A stretch of 7,165 nucleotides of DNA, taken from NCBI GenBank assembly GCA_938046705.1, contig CALIWP010000238.1:1-7165 (forward strand), given 5' to 3'. The notes beneath the pieces are model-generated. The model saw nothing but the letters and a program-made list of their open reading frames with translations. It had not been told where the DNA came from and made no database searches. This document shows positions 1-7,165 of this stretch, piece after piece. This stretch comes from an uncultured Campylobacter sp. (GTDB taxonomy: Bacteria > Campylobacterota > Campylobacteria > Campylobacterales > Campylobacteraceae). Position 1 is the first letter of the stretch, and every line of letters begins with the position of its first letter. A program made the position numbers and the translations under genes.

Positions 1-2768
<2,768 letters not shown>

Positions 2769-2783
2769 TTAAATTTGCTTTGC

Positions 2784-3920
2784 TTACCATGCCGCAATCT
2801 TTCTCATCGCGTTTTCCAGCCTAAACATCTGCGCATGCTCGGCCACGTCGTGCGTGCGGATGATCTGCGCGCCGTTTCTAAAGGCCTCCAGATGCAGATA
2901 AAGGCTGCCGGGCAAGCGGTCTTTGATCTCGCTGGGGCTATAAAAATTTATGACCGATTTGCGACTGGCGCCAGCTAAAAGCGGTAGTCCAAAGCGCAAA
3001 AAATGCTCCAAATTTTTTATCAAAATCATATTTTGCTCCGCCGTCTTGCCAAAGCCTATACCTACGTCTAGCACGATATCGCGGCATCCAAGATCCTGCG
3101 CCGCGGCGATCTTAGCCTCGAAAAATGCGTCTATCTCGCCGAGCAAATCATCGTAATGCGGATTATCCTGCATATTTTCGGGGCTTTTTTGCATGTGCAT
3201 GAGGCAGTAGGTGGCGCCGTAGCGCGCCGCTAGAGCGCAGAGACTAACGTCGCCCGTGATGTCGTTTATCATTTTAAAGCCGTGATTTAGCGCATACTCT
3301 AGGCAGTATGGATCAAAGCTATCTAGGCTAAATATCGCTTTTTCGTGCAAATTTAAGCGGTAAATTTCGGCGAGTATCTTTTCAAGCCTGGCAAATTCGA
3401 CCTCGCGTCCGACGTATTTGCTGCCGGGACGCGAGCTCACCGCGCCCACGTCGATATACTCCGCACCCTGCTTGATCATCGCTTCGATCTTTTCGATACC
3501 GCTTTTTTCGTTCACGCGGCTTGCGGCGTTAAAGCTATCTTCGTTTACGTTTACGACGCCCATTATCTGCGCGTGCTGCGGTTTTTTAAACGGAGATTTT
3601 AAAAATTTAGCCAAATTTTTTAGTCCGAAATCCTGAGCGGACTCTTTTTTAGCAAGCGCAAGAACTTGCGCATCGGTAGCCATTAAAAGCGCGGCGGAGT
3701 TTTCGCCGTTTAAAATCACGTCGCGGTTAGTTACGAGCTCCGAGCCCACACTTAGCGCGTCTTGTTTTAGGATATTTGCGGCCGGCGAGCGTAAATCTTT
3801 AATCAAAAAAAAGTTGATCGCCGACTTTTTTTTCATCAAATTTCGCCCCTCGTCGCTAGGACGGATAATCTCGCAAATCTCGTTAAAATCAGTTTGCGGA
3901 TTGATTTTAAAAATTTTCAT
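2784..3920 (-). CDS. folP: Dihydropteroate synthase with a long N-terminal extension
   Basis: FolP condenses 6-hydroxymethyl-dihydropterin pyrophosphate with p-aminobenzoate to dihydropteroate in folate synthesis and is the sulfonamide target. The TIM-barrel core spans about residues 116-378: GVVNVNEDSF (121-130, pterin/pyrophosphate loop), DVGAVSSRPGS (157-167, p-aminobenzoate loop), INDITG (218-223), MHMQ (241-244), DVGIGFGK (285-292), GASRKS (317-322) and IRTHDV (354-359). Compared with the usual NVTPDSF and GGESTRPG, position 126 is N instead of T, 161 is V instead of E, and 163 is S instead of T. About 115 residues precede the core, making 378 in total against about 270-290 for typical enzymes. 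From memory, H. pylori and C. jejuni FolP are also about 380 residues, so this appears to be a lineage trait. The start overlaps the holB stop as ATGA, with a weak AAGG upstream. Confidence 0.95.
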   Translation of the reverse strand: MKIFKINPQTDFNEICEIIRPSDEGRNLMKKKSAINFFLIKDLRSPAANILKQDALSVGSELVTNRDVILNGENSAALLMATDAQVLALAKKESAQDFGLKNLAKFLKSPFKKPQHAQIMGVVNVNEDSFNAASRVNEKSGIEKIEAMIKQGAEYIDVGAVSSRPGSKYVGREVEFARLEKILAEIYRLNLHEKAIFSLDSFDPYCLEYALNHGFKMINDITGDVSLCALAARYGATYCLMHMQKSPENMQDNPHYDDLLGEIDAFFEAKIAAAQDLGCRDIVLDVGIGFGKTAEQNMILIKNLEHFLRFGLPLLAGASRKSVINFYSPSEIKDRLPGSLYLHLEAFRNGAQIIRTHDVAEHAQMFRLENAMRKIAAW

Positions 3921-4537
3921 CTAAGCCCTTTTTCGTAAATCATAAGAAGTATCGGCGTAAGAAGCGCGTGGGTTTTGGTATTTAGCTCGGCTAGGCGCAC
4001 GGCTTTGAAAAAATACTCAAGCTCTTCGGCGCTAAATTTAACCCCCTGTGCCGTAGCCTCGAGAGCTATGGCGGCGATTAGCTCTTTTAGATCGTTTTTG
4101 CCGAGCTTTTCGGAGCGCTCGAGAGCTGATTTTTCATCGATAAACGCACAAATTTCTTTTAGCTCGAGACGTTTGTAATCTAGCCCCGTTTTTTTGCGCT
4201 GCTTTTTTTCGAGTCTGTTTTCGGTAACCAGACGCGAGCGAACGGTCGGCAGGAGCATATTTTTCGACTCGCAAGCTATGATAAAAAAGATATTTTTAGG
4301 CGGCTCTTCGATGATTTTTAGTAGAGAGTTTTGAGCCTCGACACGGAAATTTTTAGCGCCTAGAACAAGTAGTTTAGGCTCGCTCTCGGCGATATATGCC
4401 TCGGCGGCGACCTCTTTTGCGTTTTCTAGCAAAAAGTCCTCGGCGAAAAAAAATCTAACCGAATTTACGCCGTAAAGCCCTAAAATTTCCTCTTTTAAGG
4501 CTTCAAAATCGCTCGTGATTACGATTTTGCTTCGCAT
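3917..4537 (-). CDS. holB: Small DNA polymerase III delta-prime subunit (clamp loader)
   Basis: HolB is the delta-prime subunit of the clamp loader that places the beta sliding clamp on primed DNA. This version has only 206 residues, against about 330 in E. coli. Recognisable parts are LLVLGAKNF (56-64), the AAA+ segment SLLKIIEEPP (71-80) with FFIIACES (84-91), and LPTVRSR (96-102), corresponding to the conserved SRC region but with leucine after SR. There is no Walker A P-loop and no zinc-binding cysteine module, so ATP binding is not expected. Delta-prime is known to be a non-hydrolysing stator. The C-terminal half (about 110-206) is helical and charged and probably replaces the collar domain. 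Its place between hobA and folP matches the epsilonproteobacterial order. It starts 3 bases after hobA without a clear ribosome binding site, suggesting translational coupling. Confidence 0.87.
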   Translation of the reverse strand: MRSKIVITSDFEALKEEILGLYGVNSVRFFFAEDFLLENAKEVAAEAYIAESEPKLLVLGAKNFRVEAQNSLLKIIEEPPKNIFFIIACESKNMLLPTVRSRLVTENRLEKKQRKKTGLDYKRLELKEICAFIDEKSALERSEKLGKNDLKELIAAIALEATAQGVKFSAEELEYFFKAVRLAELNTKTHALLTPILLMIYEKGLR

Positions 4538-4540
4538 AGA

Positions 4541-5083
4541 TTAAAGCGTTACTTTCGCAAATAAAGCAGCGTCTATGCTCTTATCAAAAAGCCTAAACAG
4601 CGACAAAAGCTTGATATCTAGCGCGCCGTCGGAGGAGCTTAGATAAAAGCTATTTTGCGCCTGCTCGTCAAAAAGCCACATGTAGCTATCGTCCTTGCCT
4701 TTGGCTATCTGCGAGCTTTTATCCGCGCTTTTGCCGACGTAAAAAAACACGTAACCGTTTGGAAAAGCAAGGCTAAGCATGTCTAAAAGCAGCGAGACTT
4801 CCTCTTTTGAACCGATATTTTCAAAAGAGGGGTAAAGCGCCTTTAGCGAGAAAAAGGGTAGCACGGGGCGGGCGTTTGTCGGTTTGTTTATATTTTTTAA
4901 AAAATACTCTTCAAACCATCCGCGCTCGCTATCGGTTATCAAAATAAACGCGCGTCCTTCGAGTAAAAATTTAAGCTTCGAGGCGAGCAAAGGCGTCCAC
5001 TCGGTGCGCCTCTCCTCCATCCAGCTCATCAGTGAGCCCTCCTCGCGGATCGCCTCGAGCGTCCATTTTATAAAATCGCTCAT
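4541..5083 (-). CDS. hobA: HobA, DnaA-binding replication initiation protein
   Basis: HobA is a cytoplasmic protein known from Helicobacter pylori. It forms tetramers, binds domain I of DnaA and promotes DnaA assembly at oriC, as DiaA does in E. coli. The product has 180 residues, the length I recall for the H. pylori protein. Family features visible are the FIKWTLEAIREEG start, LITDSERGWFEEYFLKNIN (47-65), the FYVGK strand, the MWLFDE segment, and the C-terminal DIKLLSLFRLFDKSI region ending in KVTL; H. pylori HobA also ends KVTL. There is no signal peptide or membrane segment. The ATG overlaps the lysC stop as ATGA. No strong ribosome binding site precedes it, so translation is probably coupled to lysC. 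Confidence 0.93.
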   Translation of the reverse strand: MSDFIKWTLEAIREEGSLMSWMEERRTEWTPLLASKLKFLLEGRAFILITDSERGWFEEYFLKNINKPTNARPVLPFFSLKALYPSFENIGSKEEVSLLLDMLSLAFPNGYVFFYVGKSADKSSQIAKGKDDSYMWLFDEQAQNSFYLSSSDGALDIKLLSLFRLFDKSIDAALFAKVTL

Positions 5084-5547
5084 TTATCGAGTTTATAAGC
5101 TTCGTGTAGTGCGCGAACGGCTAGCTCGCCGTATTTTTGATCGACTATCATCGAGATTTTTATCTCGCTCGTGGATATCATTTGGATATTTATGCCCTCA
5201 TTTGCTAGCGTTTGAAAGGCTAGAGACGCCACTCCGGTGTGGCTTTTCATACCAACGCCCACGACTGAGACCTTAACTATCTCGTCGTTGTATAAAATTT
5301 CCCTCGACGCGCTTAGTTTATCCATGCACTCTTTTGCGACGTGAAGCTCGTTTTGCGGTACGGTAAAGCCCAGATTCGTAGTGCCGTCTTGGCCTACGTT
5401 TTGGATTATCATATCCACGTTTATGTTTTTTTCCGCAAGCGCGGTGAAAATCTCAGCCGCGATGCCCGGCTTATCTACCACTCCTCTTAAAGTTACTCTA
5501 GCTTGGTTTTTATCTAGCGCGATACCGCTTACTAGCACTGCTTCCAT
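5080..5547 (-). other. Possible internal translation start in lysC giving a separate ACT-domain subunit
   Basis: Codon 245 of lysC is ATG (5545-5547). It is preceded by AAAGGAAGAG at 5551-5560; its AAGGA core has a 7-base spacer. Starting here would give a 155-residue protein containing just the two ACT domains. In Bacillus subtilis LysC and Corynebacterium glutamicum LysC, an in-frame internal start at the equivalent place is known to produce the regulatory beta subunit of an alpha2-beta2 enzyme. The position and site are seen directly; expression here is inference. The purines could simply reflect the Lys-Glu-Glu-Ser codons. Confidence 0.4.
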
Positions 5548-6279
5548 ACTCTCTTCCTTTGTTATTAGTGTTCCTTCGTTGTGATTAAAGCTGCTTCTGG
5601 TGACTAAATTTACGTTTAGCTTTTTAGCTAGCTCGACTGAGCGGTTTTGCAGCACCTTTGCGCCTAGGCTAGCAAGCTCGAGCATCTCGTCGTAGCTGAT
5701 CTTATCTAGCTTTTTAGCCTTTGGCTCGATGCGAGGATCGGTGGTATAAACTCCGTCTACGTCGGTATAAATCTCGCAAAGATCCGCATCTAGAGCGCCT
5801 GCTATCGCTACTGCGCTAAGATCGCTACCGCCTCGTCCCAGAGTCGTCGCGTCGCCCTTTTCGTCTATACCCTGAAAGCCCGCTACGACGACGATCTTGC
5901 CCGCCTTTAGCTCCTCTTTCATACGCTTAGTATCTATCGCCTCGATCCTGGCCTTAGTATGCACGCTATCGGTGATGATGCCCGCTAGCCTACCGCTTAG
6001 ACCAACTGCGGGATAGCCTAAATTTATCAGCGCTATCGTTAAAAGCGCGCAGGTAACGCGCTCGCCGGAGCTAAGCAGCATATCCATCGCCACGCCGTCG
6101 GGAGCCTTCGTATAATGCTCGGCGTAGTCCACCAGCTGATTAGTCACGCCGCTCATCGCCGAGACAACGACCACGATGTCCGCGCCGCTTTTTTTAGTTT
6201 CTATCACTCTCGCGGCGACGTTTTCTATCCTCTCAAGCGTCCCAACGCTCGTGCCGCCGTATTTTTGGACGATTAACAT
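5080..6279 (-). CDS. lysC: Aspartate kinase with two C-terminal ACT domains
   Basis: LysC phosphorylates aspartate with ATP, the first step toward lysine, diaminopimelate for peptidoglycan, methionine and threonine. The 399-residue length is typical of stand-alone kinases. Residues 1-240 are the amino acid kinase domain: KYGGTSVG (6-13), VVSAMSGVTNQL (38-49), SSGERVT (70-76), GFQGIDEKGDATTLGRGGSD (134-153, substrate and nucleotide contacts) and YTDVDGVYTTDPR (171-183). Two ACT domains follow, about 261-325 and 335-399, the second containing IQMISTSEIKIS (365-376). ACT domains of this class mediate feedback inhibition by lysine or threonine. No homoserine dehydrogenase is fused. The ATG overlaps the nudH stop by one base (TAATG), and AAGGA lies at 6288-6292. 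An internal ATG with a strong ribosome binding site is noted separately. Confidence 0.98.
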   Translation of the reverse strand: MLIVQKYGGTSVGTLERIENVAARVIETKKSGADIVVVVSAMSGVTNQLVDYAEHYTKAPDGVAMDMLLSSGERVTCALLTIALINLGYPAVGLSGRLAGIITDSVHTKARIEAIDTKRMKEELKAGKIVVVAGFQGIDEKGDATTLGRGGSDLSAVAIAGALDADLCEIYTDVDGVYTTDPRIEPKAKKLDKISYDEMLELASLGAKVLQNRSVELAKKLNVNLVTRSSFNHNEGTLITKEESMEAVLVSGIALDKNQARVTLRGVVDKPGIAAEIFTALAEKNINVDMIIQNVGQDGTTNLGFTVPQNELHVAKECMDKLSASREILYNDEIVKVSVVGVGMKSHTGVASLAFQTLANEGINIQMISTSEIKISMIVDQKYGELAVRALHEAYKLDK

Positions 6280-6746
6280 TAAATAAATCCTTTCTCTTTA
6301 AAGTAGCCGATAACCTTGCTATAAATCGGCTTTTTGAAGTGGTTTACGTCGCCTAAAACCTCGCTTGAGTTTATAAATTTATACTCGTTAAATTCGGGTT
6401 TTTTGGTATTTATATTTATCTTCGCGCTAGGGCGCAGCCGCACTAGAAAATACTTTTGAGTCTGTCCGTCAAAGTTGTAAAATTTCCTACTGCTCGTACC
6501 CTCAGGGAAGTCGTAGCTAAGCCACTGCGGATACTCGCTAAGCACGTCTACGTCGTCCGTGCCTATCTCCTCTTTGAGCTCTCTTTTTAGAGCCTCGCGC
6601 GGCGTCTCGCCCTCATCTATGCCGCCCTGTGGAAACTGCCAGATACCAGTCATATCGCATCTTTGCGCGATAAATATCCTACAATCAAACGGGTAAGAGG
6701 GCGCGAGTATGACCGCCGCGACGTTTGGTCTATATTTTTTTTCCAT
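6279..6746 (-). CDS. nudH: Nudix hydrolase, RNA 5'-pyrophosphohydrolase RppH/NudH
   Basis: RppH removes pyrophosphate from triphosphorylated mRNA 5' ends, exposing them to ribonucleases; it was also described as a dinucleoside polyphosphate hydrolase and, in older annotation, an invasion protein. The 155-residue length matches Helicobacter and Campylobacter members. It opens with YRPNVAAVIL (5-14). WQFPQGGIDEGE (36-47) leads into the Nudix box, which spans about 41-63 with metal-binding glutamates in RELKEEIG (55-62); the last position is threonine, where a hydrophobic residue is more usual. WLSYDFPEG (75-83) and QKYFLVRL (97-104) are typical of the RppH subgroup rather than general Nudix enzymes. 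It is the first gene of the operon. The ATG has a weak GGA about 7 bases upstream and a candidate promoter nearby, and the stop overlaps the lysC start by one base. Confidence 0.95.
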   Translation of the reverse strand: MEKKYRPNVAAVILAPSYPFDCRIFIAQRCDMTGIWQFPQGGIDEGETPREALKRELKEEIGTDDVDVLSEYPQWLSYDFPEGTSSRKFYNFDGQTQKYFLVRLRPSAKININTKKPEFNEYKFINSSEVLGDVNHFKKPIYSKVIGYFKEKGFI

Positions 6747-6773
6747 ATTTTTTCCGAGAATTTTTAATTGCTG

Positions 6774-6781
6774 ATTTTAAC
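6774..6781 (-). promoter_or_regulatory. Candidate sigma-70 -10 box for the nudH-to-tlyA operon
   Basis: On the minus strand GTTAAAAT fits the extended -10 pattern gyTAWAAT of Campylobacter housekeeping promoters. It is preceded by the T-rich run TATTTTTC, in keeping with the periodic T-tracts that replace a -35 box in this group. Transcription would begin near 6767, giving a leader of about 20 bases before the nudH ATG at 6746. The spacer is AT-rich, so a chance match is possible; TATATC near 6796-6801 is an alternative. Confidence 0.5.
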
Positions 6782-6888
6782 GAAAAATAGTTAAGATATA
6801 GCTAAATATCGCGAGGTTAGCGGAAAAATTTAACGCTTAGGCTTAAAATTTTTATTTAAATTTTTAAACTACGAATTTTACTTTTACG

Positions 6889-6912
6889 GCGCAGTAAAAT
6901 TTGCGCGTTTTT
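6889..6912 (+). terminator. Weak hairpin followed by a T run, plus-strand orientation
   Basis: GCGCA (6889-6893) can pair with TGCGC (6902-6906) around an 8-base loop, followed by GTTTTT. The stem is only 5 base pairs but GC-rich. It has the right polarity to stop plus-strand transcription, although no plus-strand gene is visible. On the minus strand no T run follows it, so it is not an obvious terminator for the right-hand gene. Confidence 0.25.
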
Positions 6913-6940
6913 CTTCATTTTCCATCAAATTTGACCGCTT

Positions 6941-6968
6941 GGCTCGTCAAATTTGAGCCTTTTATTTT
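6941..6968 (+). terminator. Hairpin with T-rich tail just beyond the right-hand gene, plus-strand orientation
   Basis: GGCTC (6941-6945) pairs with GAGCC (6955-6959) around a 9-base loop containing most of TCAAATTTGA, followed by TTTTATTTT. Read on the plus strand this resembles a short intrinsic terminator. Read on the minus strand it begins 2 bases after the stop codon of the partial gene but is followed by AAGCGG rather than T residues. There it could only act as a 3'-end stabilising structure or a poor terminator. Confidence 0.3.
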
Positions 6969-7165
6969 AGCTCTAGTATCGCCCGCACCTCTTCGTCGGT
7001 AAACAGACTCGCGCTTTCGTGCTTTTTACGCTCGGGCGCGGCTTTTGGCTCGGCGCGCGGCGGCAAATTTTGAGCAGATTCGTTAAAATCAAATAGCGCA
7101 GCCTGCGCGGATTCGTCCGAAGCGGCCGTTTTTACTGCGTCATTAGAAGCGGGTATTTTACTAGA
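6962..7165 (-). CDS. C-terminal fragment of an unrecognised protein with a low-complexity tail
   Basis: The minus-strand frame is open from the right edge to a TAA at 6962-6964, giving 67 residues. Most of it is a polar, alanine-, serine-, lysine- and proline-rich stretch (for example SAQNLPPRAEPKAAPERKKH). It ends in a more regular motif, SLFTDEEVRAILELK, which looks like a short amphipathic C-terminal helix. Composition and the clean stop in the same orientation as the operon support coding. I do not recognise the family. From remembered C. jejuni gene order, a HemN/HemW-like radical SAM gene lies next to nudH, but nothing in these residues confirms that. The 5' part is outside the window. 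The nearest downstream gene, nudH, is 215 bases away, so this is probably a separate transcription unit. Confidence 0.6.
   Translation of the reverse strand, partial: SSKIPASNDAVKTAASDESAQAALFDFNESAQNLPPRAEPKAAPERKKHESASLFTDEEVRAILELK

Larger units (their letters stand above)
6747..6961. repeat. AT-rich intergenic spacer with six AAATTT copies
   Basis: This is the only sizeable gene-free stretch, 215 bases between the right-hand gene and nudH. AAATTT starts at 6826, 6846, 6858, 6897, 6927 and 6949. The last two are inside the 10-base palindrome TCAAATTTGA (6925-6934 and 6947-6956), whose first copy continues as TCAAATTTGACCG. The left part holds the candidate nudH promoter; the right part holds two small hairpins. 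I see no supported coding sequence or known RNA. Confidence 0.6.

Noticed and set aside
4884..5276. Plus-strand open frame of 130 codons
   Set aside because: It runs antisense across two well-supported genes, hobA and lysC, is arginine/serine-rich and matches nothing I know, so it is a shadow frame.
6280..6746. Lysine riboswitch controlling lysC
   Set aside because: lysC starts within the stop codon of nudH, leaving no untranslated leader. The 20-base leader predicted for nudH is also too short.
6747..6961. Origin of replication or DnaA-box cluster in the AT-rich spacer near hobA
   Set aside because: I saw no convincing cluster of DnaA boxes (TTATNCACA-like), and neither dnaA nor dnaN is nearby. 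The AT richness is explained by the AAATTT words and promoter-like DNA.

Overview
The window looks like chromosomal DNA from an epsilonproteobacterium, most likely a Campylobacter of the higher-GC group (C. showae, C. rectus, C. curvus or C. concisus type). Three things point there. HobA, the DnaA-binding protein found in Helicobacter and Campylobacter, is present. The gene order nudH-lysC-hobA-holB-folP is, from memory, the same as HP1228-HP1232 in H. pylori and Cj0581-Cj0585 in C. jejuni, and C. jejuni continues with ligA and tlyA nearby. The word AAATTT occurs very often in both coding and non-coding DNA. The species assignment is inference.

Every supported gene lies on the minus strand, so transcription runs from high to low coordinates. 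At the right edge is the C-terminal end (67 residues) of an unrecognised protein. A 215-base AT-rich spacer follows, with a good candidate promoter and several AAATTT copies. Then comes a tight block: nudH/rppH, lysC, hobA, holB, folP, ligA and tlyA, the last cut by the left edge. Five of the six junctions are overlaps or gaps of 3 bases or fewer; folP-ligA is a 24-base gap with its own ribosome binding site. The block therefore reads as a single operon.

The operon joins DNA replication (HobA for DnaA loading at oriC, the clamp-loader delta-prime subunit, NAD-dependent ligase) with RNA 5'-end processing (RppH), aspartate-family amino acid synthesis (LysC), folate synthesis (FolP) and ribosomal RNA methylation (TlyA). 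It is a housekeeping region. I see no mobile element, defence island, CRISPR array, tRNA or rRNA gene.

The most unusual part is tlyA. Its frame is open for all 275 visible codons, and the S4 and SAM-binding motifs are intact. However, the protein is interrupted by two low-complexity segments absent from ordinary TlyA: about 45 residues between the S4 domain and the methyltransferase domain, and at least 80 residues inside the methyltransferase fold. Both are dense in AAATTT, often within the longer word CCGT(T/C)AAATTT. This looks like expansion of coding sequence by a short AT-rich word. A second point of interest is a well-placed internal ribosome binding site and ATG in lysC, at the boundary between the catalytic and ACT domains, which could give a separate regulatory subunit.
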